A stretch of 56,881 nt of DNA from contig DKCU01000154.1 of assembly GCA_002451555.1 (NCBI GenBank), positions 1 through 56,881 of the forward strand, written 5' to 3'. The notes beneath the pieces are model-generated. The model had not been told where the DNA came from and searched no databases. It saw only the letters and a list, made by a program, of their open reading frames with translations. This DNA is from Candidatus Segatella albertsiae (GTDB taxonomy: Bacteria > Bacteroidota > Bacteroidia > Bacteroidales > Bacteroidaceae). This document shows positions 24,057 to 32,502 of this stretch, piece after piece. The translations under genes and the position numbers were made by a program. Position 1 is the first letter of the stretch. Each line of letters opens with the position of its first letter.

Positions 24057-24587
24057 ATGAGTGTCTTTTTTATATTGCAAAAAATAAGTCTTGTGCCTTC
24101 GTATCTTTGGGACAAGATGTGGGCTGCGGTGTGGAAGCGTTGCATGAAGCATTGTGGCAAGGGTGTGTATCTGCGCCCGATGTCTTCTGACATCAAGGGC
24201 TTGTGGAATCTTTCTGTTGGGGATGGAACGTCCATTCCCAAGGGGAGCACGATATATTGTACGGATGCGCCTTGTACGATAGGCAAGAAGGTGCTGTTTG
24301 GTCCGAGTCCTACGATTATCACGGGCGACCATCGCATTGATATTCCTGGCAAGTTCATTGCTGATGTCACGGTGGAGGAGAAGTTTGTGGATGGCGTGAA
24401 TCTGTATGACCAGCCTGTGGTCATCGAGGATGATGTGTGGTGTGGGGCTAATGTCACGATATTGAAAGGTGTAACTATCGGACATGGCTCTGTGGTGGCA
24501 GCAGGTGCTGTCGTCACTCAGTCGTTTCCCCCGTATAGTATCATCGGTGGTGTTCCTGCCAAATTGCTGAAAAAGAGATTTCAATGA
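24057..24587 (+). CDS. Hexapeptide-repeat acyltransferase (WbbJ/LbH type)
   Basis: 176 residues. Left-handed beta-helix repeats run from about residue 50 to 170 (ITGDHRI with the catalytic histidine, then IEDDVWCGANVTILKGVTIGHGS and AAGAVV, GGVPAK). Enzymes of this group O-acetylate sugars of surface polysaccharide using acetyl-CoA and act as trimers. The N-terminal hydrophobic segment (VFFILQKISLVPSYLW) is typical of the WcaF/WbbJ subgroup. The stop overlaps the next start as ATGA. Confidence 0.88.
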   Translation: MSVFFILQKISLVPSYLWDKMWAAVWKRCMKHCGKGVYLRPMSSDIKGLWNLSVGDGTSIPKGSTIYCTDAPCTIGKKVLFGPSPTIITGDHRIDIPGKFIADVTVEEKFVDGVNLYDQPVVIEDDVWCGANVTILKGVTIGHGSVVAAGAVVTQSFPPYSIIGGVPAKLLKKRFQ

Positions 24588-25477
24588 TTCACCATTATCT
24601 TCTAACTCGCTTCAACTTGGCTCTTTGGCACGAGGACAAAGCGGGAAAGGCTATCGACCGTGTGGAATGGCTCGAAAGGCGAATGCGGCTATTCGAGACT
24701 TATTGCTTGCCTTCGGTTATTGGACAATCTTGCCAGAACTTTAGTTGGATTTTGTTGGTTGATGAAGACACTCCTGCGGAATATCGGGCGAGAATCAAGG
24801 CTTATCGCTCGATATGTCCTCAGATTCATCTTGTCGGTGTCAAGCCGCAATACGCCTTTCGGTTTGCTGATATATTTCGACAGGTCGTGATAGCTGACTT
24901 GCAAAAGCAACGAAGTGAAGTTGATTTGCAGCGGAAAGATTGTCATGAGGGCGATTTGTGTCTGACCACTTATCTCGACAATGACGATTGTATTGCAAGG
25001 ACTTTCGTGGAAAAGGTGCAAGCGGAATGTCTGAACTTCCATCTGAAACTGGGCGAGAAAAGGTTTCTCTCTTTCGACTATGGCTTGCAGTTGTTTACGC
25101 AACTGCATCACCTTGCCACTCACATCTTTTATCCGAACAATCATTTCTTGACGCTTGCGGAAAGTTTATCTGCCATTCGAACCTGCTACGGCTTTGGCAG
25201 CCATTTCCTCTTGGAGAAGCGAGGTTTGGCGAATGTTCATCATATTAAGGACAAAAGCTATCCGATGTGGGTGGAGGTGATTCATGAGGCGAACGTGGAT
25301 AATGATGTAAAAATGACGTTTGACACTCATCTTGTGAATGACAAGGATTTGCTCCGATGTGATTTCTCTTTGCCTATGGATGTAGGAATGGGGCACCGAA
25401 TCGCCTTTGCTTACAGAGTTGCAGGGCAAATGTGGAGGAGGCTAAGAAACAAAATTACTGACAGAAAATCGTGTTAG
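24584..25477 (+). CDS. Putative rhamnosyltransferase (PF11316-like)
   Basis: 297 residues. Opens with HHYLLTRFNLALW, then RMRLFETYCLPSVIGQ and FSWILLVDEDTPAEY and TTYLDNDDCI, the DxD-like pattern of the putative rhamnosyl transferase family, a GT2-like fold. Coupled to the acyltransferase by a 4-base overlap. The assignment as rhamnose-specific follows only the family name. Confidence 0.75.
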   Translation: MIHHYLLTRFNLALWHEDKAGKAIDRVEWLERRMRLFETYCLPSVIGQSCQNFSWILLVDEDTPAEYRARIKAYRSICPQIHLVGVKPQYAFRFADIFRQVVIADLQKQRSEVDLQRKDCHEGDLCLTTYLDNDDCIARTFVEKVQAECLNFHLKLGEKRFLSFDYGLQLFTQLHHLATHIFYPNNHFLTLAESLSAIRTCYGFGSHFLLEKRGLANVHHIKDKSYPMWVEVIHEANVDNDVKMTFDTHLVNDKDLLRCDFSLPMDVGMGHRIAFAYRVAGQMWRRLRNKITDRKSC

Positions 25478-25495
25478 GTTTATACCTATTATTAT

Positions 25496-26725
25496 ATGCT
25501 TAAAATCTTAATCAATGCTTACGCTTGCTCGCCGGGAATGGGGAGTGAGCCGGGGATGGCGTGGAACTGGGTGAGCAATCTCGCCAAGTTCTGTGAGTTG
25601 TATATCATTACCGAAGGGGAGTTTCGGGAGAGGATAGAGAGTATCGTTCCTACCTTGGAACAAGCCAAGAACATGCACTTCTATTATAATCCTGTGTCGG
25701 ATGAAATCAGAAAGATGTGCTGGAACCAAGGGGATTGGAGGTTCTATAAATACTATAGAGAATGGCAGTGGAAGACGTATCTCATGGCGAAGGATATTTG
25801 TAATGTTGTGAAGATTGATGTGCTGCACCAACTGAATATGATTGGCTTCCGTGAGCCTGGGTATCTATGGAAGTTGTCGAAGGAGAATGGCGTGCCGTTT
25901 GTTTGGGGACCAGTGGATGCCAAGGACAAATTTCCTGTGGCATATCTTGATGGTGCAAGCATGAAGACAAAAATCTTTATGCGACTGAAGAATTTCTTGA
26001 CTGTAATCCAGCTGAAACATTCTGGGCGTGTGCGTGAAGCTGTGCGACAAGCCTCAGTTGTCTTTTCTGCCTCTTCCAATTCGCAACGTTCCTTTAAAAA
26101 GTATATGAAGATAGACTCACCTTTGCTCAATGAGACTGGATGTTATGTACAAGACCATCCTTTGGTGGATAAGTCGCAGAAGCAGACTTTGGATGTACTG
26201 TGGGTTGGCAAACTGGATTTCAGAAAGCAGCTTGCCTTGGCTTTATGGACGATAGCTACCGTGGGGAGTCATCTCGTCAGATTTCATATTGTTGGCGGTG
26301 GAGATGCTGAATATTACAAACAGTTGGCGATAGACTTGGGTATCGCAGACTGGTGTGTATGGCATGGTGCTGTGAGCCATGAGAAAGTACAAGAGTTGAT
26401 GCGGCAATCGGATGTGTTCTTCTTTACCAGCGTGGCTGAGGGTACACCTCATGTTGTGCTTGAAGCTATTGGCAATAATCTTCCTGTAGTTTGCTTTGAT
26501 ACCTGTGGACAAGGTGATGCTGTTGATGACAAGGTCGGCAGAAAAATTCCTCTTTCCAAACCGATGCAATCCGTCCATGATTTTGCCAAGGTGATGAAAG
26601 ACTTGGAACGAAATCGGGATTTCTTGAAGCAAATGTCGGAGAATTGCAAGCAAAGACAAGTGGAATTGTCTTGGGAGGAGAAAGCGAAGACGATGGTAGA
26701 ATGGTATAAGAAAGTTCTCACGTAA
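25496..26725 (+). CDS. GT4-family glycosyltransferase
   Basis: 409 residues with an N-terminal Rossmann region (ILINAYACSPGMGSEPGMAW, the GSEPG loop of GT4 enzymes) and a C-terminal one holding VLWVGKLDFRK, HGAVSHEKVQELM and SVAEGTPHVVLEAI with the EX7E pair. It acts in the cytoplasm on lipid-linked intermediates. It is the last glycosyltransferase before the promoter at 26741. Confidence 0.88.
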   Translation: MLKILINAYACSPGMGSEPGMAWNWVSNLAKFCELYIITEGEFRERIESIVPTLEQAKNMHFYYNPVSDEIRKMCWNQGDWRFYKYYREWQWKTYLMAKDICNVVKIDVLHQLNMIGFREPGYLWKLSKENGVPFVWGPVDAKDKFPVAYLDGASMKTKIFMRLKNFLTVIQLKHSGRVREAVRQASVVFSASSNSQRSFKKYMKIDSPLLNETGCYVQDHPLVDKSQKQTLDVLWVGKLDFRKQLALALWTIATVGSHLVRFHIVGGGDAEYYKQLAIDLGIADWCVWHGAVSHEKVQELMRQSDVFFFTSVAEGTPHVVLEAIGNNLPVVCFDTCGQGDAVDDKVGRKIPLSKPMQSVHDFAKVMKDLERNRDFLKQMSENCKQRQVELSWEEKAKTMVEWYKKVLT

Positions 26726-26740
26726 ATTTTGAAGGAAATG

Positions 26741-26772
26741 TTTGGCACATTCGTTTTTTTTTCTTAGTTTTG
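26741..26772 (+). promoter_or_regulatory. Promoter of the nucleotidyltransferase gene
   Basis: TTTG at 26741-26744, 20-nt spacer, TAGTTTTG at 26765-26772. It supports the ATG at 26860 as the start. Confidence 0.6.
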
Positions 26773-26859
26773 CATCATCAAAAAGGAAAGACGCTCTTCA
26801 GTGAGCAGAAGTTCACTTGAAGACTTGTGCTAAATAATGACTGCAGAATAGAAAACCGT

Positions 26860-28029
26860 ATGACAGATATTTATTTCCGCTTGATTCGATTCGCCTTGGG
26901 CATTGACGAGGGCAAGGAGTTCCTCGATGGTTCGGTGCTGAGAGGTTTTGATTGGAGTGGCTTCTTCGAGTTCGCCAAGAAACAAACTTTGGTGGGTGTC
27001 ATCTTCGAGGGTGTGCAAAGGCTTCCCAAGGAGGTGTCGCCAGAGCGAGATTTGCTTTTGAGGTGGTTTGCGCTTAGCCAGCAAATCGCCAAGAGGAACC
27101 GTGTGCTTAACAAGGCTTCTGTCTATATTTACAATCAGGTGAAGGCCGAGGGTGAGAACTGTTGTATCTTGAAAGGACAAGGGAATGCGGTGCTGTATCC
27201 CAACCCTTTCTCGCGTACATCGGGGGATGTCGATGTGTGGGTGGATGCTTCTCGTGAGAGAATCCGGGAGATGGCTGCTTCCATCACTCTGAAAATGGGA
27301 CGAGTGGTGGAGGAGAGCTATAATCATATCGTGCTGGAAGTCAATGGTGTTACGATGGAAATTCATTCCACGCCAGCCTTGTTGAATAATCCTGTCTATA
27401 ACCGACGATTGCAGAACTGGTTGCATGAGAAAGTTGCCGTGCAGTGTGCCCATCTTGTCGAACTACCTCAGCAGGTGGGTTCTATCGCCGTTCCTACTTC
27501 TTCTTTCAACGTCGTTTATCAGTTGCTGCATCTGTATCATCATTTCTTCTACGAGGGAGTGGGGTTGCGCCAAATCTTGGATTATTACTTCGTTTTAGTG
27601 AAGAGTGAAGAGTTGGGAGTGAAGAGTGAAGAACGGAGAGTGAAGAATTCAAATCCGATACAACAGAATGTAAGTTTACAACAGGAATTGAAATATTTGG
27701 GAATGTGGCAGTTTGCCGGGGCTGTGATGTATGTATTGCACCAAGTCTTGGGGTTGCCTGAGAATCAGATGATAGCTCCGATGGATGTGAAAAGAGGTCG
27801 CTTGTTGCTGGATGAAATCTTGGAAGGCGGCAACTTTGGATTCCATGACGAGCGCTATGCCTGGGGGCGTGACGAGGTCGGTTCCGATGGGTTCAAGCAT
27901 GGAGCCTTGGGGCATAACCTCTTGCGCTTGTACCGCGATGCACGATTGTTGAGATACTATCCGTCTGAAGCCTTGAGCGAACCGTTCTTTAGGATATGGC
28001 ATTTCTTCTGGAGAAAGAAAAATAAATAA
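26860..28029 (+). CDS. Nucleotidyltransferase-fold protein (PF14907-like) with heptamer repeats
   Basis: 389 residues from ATG 26860 (MTDIYFRLIRFALG); a frame open from 26827 is less likely. The core has the NTP-transferase signature: ILKGQGNAVLYP, then TSGDVDVWVD with paired acidic residues, and EIHSTPALL. Proteins of this group are common in polysaccharide and peptide-modification loci; substrate unknown. Codons about 247-263 are a low-complexity linker (VKSEELGVKSEERRVKNS) encoded by seven heptamers, so gain or loss of one unit would break the frame. The frame is intact here. Confidence 0.8.
   Translation: MTDIYFRLIRFALGIDEGKEFLDGSVLRGFDWSGFFEFAKKQTLVGVIFEGVQRLPKEVSPERDLLLRWFALSQQIAKRNRVLNKASVYIYNQVKAEGENCCILKGQGNAVLYPNPFSRTSGDVDVWVDASRERIREMAASITLKMGRVVEESYNHIVLEVNGVTMEIHSTPALLNNPVYNRRLQNWLHEKVAVQCAHLVELPQQVGSIAVPTSSFNVVYQLLHLYHHFFYEGVGLRQILDYYFVLVKSEELGVKSEERRVKNSNPIQQNVSLQQELKYLGMWQFAGAVMYVLHQVLGLPENQMIAPMDVKRGRLLLDEILEGGNFGFHDERYAWGRDEVGSDGFKHGALGHNLLRLYRDARLLRYYPSEALSEPFFRIWHFFWRKKNK
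27597..27650 (+). repeat. Heptamer array AGTGAAG x7, ending in GAATTC, inside coding sequence
   Basis: Units: AGTGAAG, AGTGAAG, AGTTGGG, AGTGAAG, AGTGAAG, AACGGAG, AGTGAAG, then AATTC, which forms a GAATTC site at the edge. The reverse complement of the arrays at 29947 and 48545, which also carry GAATTC at the same end. Confidence 0.85.
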
Positions 28030-28067
28030 TGGAGAAAGAAAATACAATAACTTTTTTGTCTGTTTTC

Positions 28068-28098
28068 TTGCATAATTTATCTCTTTTTAGTACCTTTG
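28068..28098 (+). promoter_or_regulatory. Promoter of the amidophosphoribosyltransferase-like gene
   Basis: TTG at 28068-28070, 20-nt spacer, TACCTTTG at 28091-28098, about 40 nt before the start codon. Confidence 0.7.
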
Positions 28099-28137
28099 CC
28101 CCCATATTTTAAACAATAACATAGAATTAATACTCTT

Positions 28138-29574
28138 ATGGGAGGCATTTTCGGAACGATTTCCAAGAAAAGCTGTGTCGCAGACCTTTTCTACGGCACT
28201 GATTACAACTCACATCTCGGCACTCGCCGAGGCGGTTTGGCAACCTACAGTCAGGAGAAGGGATTTGTGCGCTCTATCCACAACCTCGAAAGTTCTTATT
28301 TTAGAACGAAGTTTGAACCCACGCTCGACAAGTTTGAGGGAGCCACGTCAGGTATCGGCGTCATCAGTGATACCGATGCGCAACCATTGATCATGAATTC
28401 CCATCTTGGTAGATTTGCCATTTGCACTGTCGCCAAGATCGTTAATATAGAGGAACTTACCCAGCATTTGCTCGACAAGAATATGCACTTTGCAGAGATG
28501 TCTTCGGGTAGTACCAACCCTACGGAGTTGGTCGCTCTGCTCATCATCCAAGGCAAGAGTTTCAAGGAGGGCATCGAGAATGTCTATCACCATATCAAGG
28601 GTTCTTGTACTATGATGATTCTCACCGAGGATGGTATCATCTGTGCCCGAGACAGTTGGGGGCGCACACCGTTGGTCATCGGTAAGAAGGACGGAGCTCA
28701 TGCAGCTTCCAGCGAGACAACCTCTTTCCCTAACCTCGACTACGAGACGGAATATGAGTTGGGACCGGGTGAGATCGTGAAGATGACCGCCGATGGTATC
28801 GAGCAACTTCGTCCTGCCAACAAGAAAATGCAGGTTTGTTCCTTCCTCTGGGTCTATTATGGATTCCCTACTTCCACCTATGAGGGAAGAAATGTAGAGG
28901 AAGTGCGTTTTAAGAACGGTTGCAACCTTGCCAAGACCGACGATGTGGAGGTGGATTGCTGTAGTGGCATTCCTGACTCGGGTACGGGAATGGCGATGGG
29001 TTATGCGGCTGGCAAGCAGGTGCCTTATCAGCGTTGCATCGCCAAATACACTCCTACATGGCCTCGCTCCTTCATGCCAAGCAACCAGAGCATGCGCAAC
29101 CTTGTGGCCAAGATGAAGTTGATTCCAAACAAGGCGATGCTCGAAGGCAAGCGCGTGTTGTTCTGCGATGACAGCATCGTGCGAGGTACCCAGTTGCGTG
29201 ACAATGTCAAGGTGCTCTTCGATCAGGCGGGATTGAAGGAGTGCCACATGCGTATTGCTTGTCCTCCGTTGGTCTATGCTTGTCCTTTCATCAACTTCAC
29301 TTCTTCCAAGAGTGCGATGGAGCTGATAACTCGCCGCATCATCGAGAAGTTTGAGGGCGATGCCAACAAGAATCTGGACAAGTATGCTACCACAGGTTCT
29401 CCTGAGTACCAGAAAATGGTGGATGAAATCGCTCGAGAGTTGGGATTGACCTCCTTGAAATTCAATACGATAGAGCAGTTGATTGAAGCGATAGGATTGC
29501 CTAAGTGCCAGGTTTGCACGCATTGTTTCGATGGAAGCAGTGAATATACCTTGCACGAGTGTGCGGACGAATAA
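28138..29574 (+). CDS. Amidophosphoribosyltransferase-like protein without the N-terminal Cys nucleophile
   Basis: 478 residues with the PurF layout: an N-terminal Ntn glutaminase-like domain (to about 230) and a C-terminal phosphoribosyltransferase domain with the PRPP loop FCDDSIVRGTQ (342-352). In active PurF the residue after Met is the catalytic Cys (CGIFG). Here the protein begins MGGIFG, so glutamine hydrolysis cannot use that residue. Similar Cys-less paralogs exist in Bacteroidales beside a true PurF. It may use free ammonia or do another phosphoribosyl transfer. It ends in a Cys-rich tail (CQVCTHC). Own promoter (28068-28098). Confidence 0.85.
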   Translation: MGGIFGTISKKSCVADLFYGTDYNSHLGTRRGGLATYSQEKGFVRSIHNLESSYFRTKFEPTLDKFEGATSGIGVISDTDAQPLIMNSHLGRFAICTVAKIVNIEELTQHLLDKNMHFAEMSSGSTNPTELVALLIIQGKSFKEGIENVYHHIKGSCTMMILTEDGIICARDSWGRTPLVIGKKDGAHAASSETTSFPNLDYETEYELGPGEIVKMTADGIEQLRPANKKMQVCSFLWVYYGFPTSTYEGRNVEEVRFKNGCNLAKTDDVEVDCCSGIPDSGTGMAMGYAAGKQVPYQRCIAKYTPTWPRSFMPSNQSMRNLVAKMKLIPNKAMLEGKRVLFCDDSIVRGTQLRDNVKVLFDQAGLKECHMRIACPPLVYACPFINFTSSKSAMELITRRIIEKFEGDANKNLDKYATTGSPEYQKMVDEIARELGLTSLKFNTIEQLIEAIGLPKCQVCTHCFDGSSEYTLHECADE

Positions 29575-29630
29575 AGGGTAAAAGTAAAGAGACAAAAACT
29601 AAAAGGTAAAAAACATAGGGGGCATCATTC

Positions 29631-30413
29631 ATGGTGTTTAGACTGAAGAATTTAGATATATTGGGCAGTAAGGCGGAGCTGGCATCCTTGCCGGAAGGTA
29701 AGTTGCTCATCAATACCATCAATGCCCATTCATACAATACGGCTCGCAAGGATGCACTCTTTGCCGAGGCTCTGAGTCAGGGCGATGTGCTCATTCCTGA
29801 TGGAGTGAGCATCGTGAAGGCGTGCCGTCAGCTCAAGGCGAAGAGCCAGCCGAAGGAGAGAATCGCCGGTTGGGACTTGTTCGAGTTTGAAATGAGAAAG
29901 CTTGAAAAAGAAAGCGCAGAGATGGAGTCGAAAGAGCAAGAGAATTCTTCACTCTTCACTCTTCACTCTTCACTTCAAAAAACCGTCATGTTCATGGGGA
30001 GCTCGCAGAAGGTGCTCGACTTGATTGTGGAGCGTGCCGCCAAGGTGTATCCGCATCTTAAGGTAGTCACTTATTCGCCTCCATACAAGCCTGAGTTCTC
30101 CGACGAGGACAATCGGGCGATAGTCGATGCCATCAACGCTGCCAATCCTGATTTGCTCTGGATTGGCATGACAGCTCCTAAACAGGAGAAGTGGACCTAC
30201 TCACATTGGAATGAGTTGAACATCCATTGCCATGTGGGTACCATCGGAGCCGTTTTCGATTTCTTCGCTGGAACGGTAGAACGTGCACCGATGTGGTGGC
30301 AACGACATGGGTTGGAGTGGCTCTATCGCCTGTTGAAAGAGCCGAAGCGCATGTGGCGCAGGTACATCATCGGCAATGCCTTGTTCTTGTGGAACATCAA
30401 CTTTAGGGAGTAA
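29631..30413 (+). CDS. WecG/TagA/CpsF-family glycosyltransferase with heptamer linker
   Basis: 260 residues. LLINTINAHSYNTARKD, IPDGVSIVKACR, ERIAGWDLFE, and near the end WIGMTAPKQEKW and GAVFDFFAGTVERAPMWWQRHGLEWLYRL are the standard WecG/TagA blocks. These enzymes add a ManNAc-type sugar to the lipid-linked first sugar in surface polymer assembly. Between the two halves lies an extra acidic linker and a segment (SLFTLHSSL) encoded by four 7-bp repeats, so the frame depends on repeat number; it is intact here. Last gene of the polysaccharide block. Confidence 0.9.
   Translation: MVFRLKNLDILGSKAELASLPEGKLLINTINAHSYNTARKDALFAEALSQGDVLIPDGVSIVKACRQLKAKSQPKERIAGWDLFEFEMRKLEKESAEMESKEQENSSLFTLHSSLQKTVMFMGSSQKVLDLIVERAAKVYPHLKVVTYSPPYKPEFSDEDNRAIVDAINAANPDLLWIGMTAPKQEKWTYSHWNELNIHCHVGTIGAVFDFFAGTVERAPMWWQRHGLEWLYRLLKEPKRMWRRYIIGNALFLWNINFRE
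29947..29974 (+). repeat. Heptamer array CTTCACT x4 inside the WecG-type gene
   Basis: Four perfect CTTCACT units, preceded by GAATTC at 29942-29947. Unit length is not a multiple of three, so copy-number change shifts the frame. Confidence 0.9.
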
Positions 30414-30468
30414 GATATAGCTGTGGATGCACAAAAATTAGAGAGTAAGACATAGCTGTGGAAACACA
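30406..30468 (+). repeat. Imperfect tandem duplication across the WecG stop codon
   Basis: GGGAGTAAGATATAGCTGTG at 30406 and GAGAGTAAGACATAGCTGTG at 30441 start two copies of about 28 bp. The first copy contains the real TAA stop. Confidence 0.75.
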
Positions 30469-30490
30469 GCCCAAAGAATGAAAAACAAAA

Positions 30491-30537
30491 AATCCGCTTG
30501 CGAAGGGTTGTTTATGCAATCCTGTCGCAAGCGGATT
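30491..30537. terminator. Bidirectional terminator between WecG and SulP genes
   Basis: AATCCGCTTGCGA (30491-30503) pairs perfectly with TCGCAAGCGGATT (30525-30537). An A-run lies before it and a T-run after it, so it can serve the converging genes on both strands. Confidence 0.9.
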
Positions 30538-30542
30538 TTTTT

Positions 30543-32240
30543 TTACCTTTTTACCTTTTTACTATCAATGATTTCCTCGGCACGTTTCAGTGCTTTGCTG
30601 ATGTGGTCGGTGATATTCTCCTTGCCGAGCAAGTCATAGAAACCAGCGTGCTCCAACTGGGCGTTGACCTTCTCGCAAACGCCGGAGAGGACAATCTGGA
30701 TGTCTTCCTTCTTGCTCATCTCGCAGAGGTTGGTGAGGTTGTGAATACCTGTGGAATCGACAAACGGAACCTTGCGCATGCGGATAACACGCACCAAAGG
30801 ACGGTCGCCGAAGGCTGCCATCACTTCCTCAAACTTGTTGCCGGCTCCGAAGAAGAAAGGACCGTTGATTTCATATACCTCCACACCCTTAGGGATGGTG
30901 TAGTGCTCCAGGTTGGTGGAGAGGAAGTCAAACTCCTTGTTGAGGTCAATTTCGTCATCGGTGATCGCCTTGACGTCGGTGGTCTCGCTCATTCGCTTCA
31001 TGAAGAGCAGGCAGGCGATAATCAGTCCTACCTCGATGGCTACCGTGAGGTCGAAGACGATGGTGAGGAAGAAGGTAATCAGGAGGACGGTGACATCACT
31101 CTTTGGGTTCTTCATCAGGGCGAGGAAACTTCTCCAGCCGCTCATGCCGTAGGACACTACGACCAAGACACCTGCCAGGCAAGCCATCGGAATGTACTTC
31201 GCCAAAGGCATGAGGAAGAGGAAGATGAGCAGCAAGACGATGGCATGGATGATGCCAGCGACTGGTGTCTTACCGCCATTGTTGATATTGGTCATCGTGC
31301 GGGCGATGGCTCCAGTGGCAGGGATTCCGCCGAAGAGTGGGGAGGCGATGTTGGCCAAGCCCTGTGCCACCAACTCTGTGTTGGAGTCATGATGGTCTGC
31401 GATGACACCATCGGCTACGGTAGCGGAGAGCAAACTCTCGATGGCACCGAGGATGGCGATGGTGATGGCAGGTGAAACGAGGCTCTTGATGGTGTCCCAG
31501 TTCATGTCGGGAACGGTGGCTGCAGGCAACTCGTTGCTGATGGAGAATCGGTCGCCGATGGTCTCGATGCTCGTAACACCAGCAAACTGCTTGAGCAAGA
31601 GGGCCACGACCGTCATGAGGATGATGGCGATGAGCGAGCCAGGGATTTTCTTGCTGAATCGTGGGGTGATGGCGATGACCACCACGCTGACGATGCCGAT
31701 GAGGGCGCACCAAGGGTCGATGGTGTCGAAACTCTGGAAATATACACCCCACTTCTCGATGAAGTCGGATGGGTTGCTAGCCAAAGTCAAGCCGAAAAGG
31801 TCCTTGATCTGTGTCGTGAAGATGGTGACTGCGATACCACTGGTGAATCCCACCACGATAGGATAAGGGATGTACTTGATGATGGTACCGAGACGAAGGA
31901 GTCCGAAAAGCACCAGGAACAGACCTGCCATCAGGGTGGCGATGGTGAGTCCCTCCATGCCATACTTCTGGATGATGCCGTAGATGATGACGATGAATGC
32001 TCCCGTCGGTCCGCCTATCTGTACCTTGCTACCACCGAAGATGGAGATGATGAGACCTGCCACGATGGCGGTGATGATACCTTTCTCAGGTGTCACGCCA
32101 GAAGCGATACCGAATGCGATGGCCAGAGGCAGGGCTACGATTCCCACGATGATTCCTGCCATGAGGTCGGACATGAATGTCTTCTTGTTGTATGTCTTCA
32201 AACAAGAAAACAAGCTTGACTTAATTGCTATTGCTTTCAT
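30543..32240 (-). CDS. SulP-family anion transporter with STAS domain
   Basis: 565 residues. The first 400 or so form the SulP membrane domain (GIVALPLAIAFGIASG, VQIGGPTGAFIVI, the GFTSGIAVTI segment, GGIPATGAIARTMTNI). The C-terminal STAS domain follows (LVRVIRMRKVPFVDSTGIHNL, with the usual DSTG loop). It imports sulfate, bicarbonate or a dicarboxylate; substrate cannot be told. The final codons (SKKVKR) come from two octamer repeats of CTTTTTAC type at 30547-30562. Promoter at 32345-32375. Confidence 0.93.
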   Translation of the reverse strand: MKAIAIKSSLFSCLKTYNKKTFMSDLMAGIIVGIVALPLAIAFGIASGVTPEKGIITAIVAGLIISIFGGSKVQIGGPTGAFIVIIYGIIQKYGMEGLTIATLMAGLFLVLFGLLRLGTIIKYIPYPIVVGFTSGIAVTIFTTQIKDLFGLTLASNPSDFIEKWGVYFQSFDTIDPWCALIGIVSVVVIAITPRFSKKIPGSLIAIILMTVVALLLKQFAGVTSIETIGDRFSISNELPAATVPDMNWDTIKSLVSPAITIAILGAIESLLSATVADGVIADHHDSNTELVAQGLANIASPLFGGIPATGAIARTMTNINNGGKTPVAGIIHAIVLLLIFLFLMPLAKYIPMACLAGVLVVVSYGMSGWRSFLALMKNPKSDVTVLLITFFLTIVFDLTVAIEVGLIIACLLFMKRMSETTDVKAITDDEIDLNKEFDFLSTNLEHYTIPKGVEVYEINGPFFFGAGNKFEEVMAAFGDRPLVRVIRMRKVPFVDSTGIHNLTNLCEMSKKEDIQIVLSGVCEKVNAQLEHAGFYDLLGKENITDHISKALKRAEEIIDSKKVKR

Positions 32241-32344
32241 TACCTTATTATATATAGTGAATATTTGCGTTATCCGACGATGTGAATACTCTTATTTTTG
32301 ATAATTGATAATACTCTCCTTTTTGGATGTTGGAAAAGTGTGTG

Positions 32345-32375
32345 CAAAGTTACGACTTTTATTTTATATAACAAA
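32345..32375 (-). promoter_or_regulatory. Promoter of the SulP transporter gene
   Basis: On the minus strand, TTTG (complement of 32372-32375), 19-nt spacer, TAACTTTG (complement of 32345-32352). Gives a leader of about 100 nt. Confidence 0.6.
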
Positions 32376-32456
32376 ATGTTTTTTAATATTTCTTAATTAA
32401 AAGGCTTTTCTGTCTATTCTTTGTGCTTTCTTTTTCGTTGGGTCGATTTTTTGCCG

Positions 32457-32464
32457 TACCTTTG
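32457..32464 (+). promoter_or_regulatory. -7 element of the radA promoter
   Basis: TACCTTTG with a less clear upstream TTG. Transcription would begin near 32470, past an ATG at 32467, so the radA start is the ATG at 32503. Confidence 0.55.
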
Positions 32465-32502
32465 CCATGGGGATGACCAATGCCCCGTTTTACTTAGAGA
32501 AT

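Noticed and set aside
28348..29595. Long antisense open frame (about 415 codons) over the PurF-like gene
   Set aside because: Opposite-strand shadow of a strongly coding gene; no family resemblance and poor composition.
30498..31475. Plus-strand open frame over the SulP gene
   Set aside because: Very acidic, repetitive shadow of the transporter's membrane helices.
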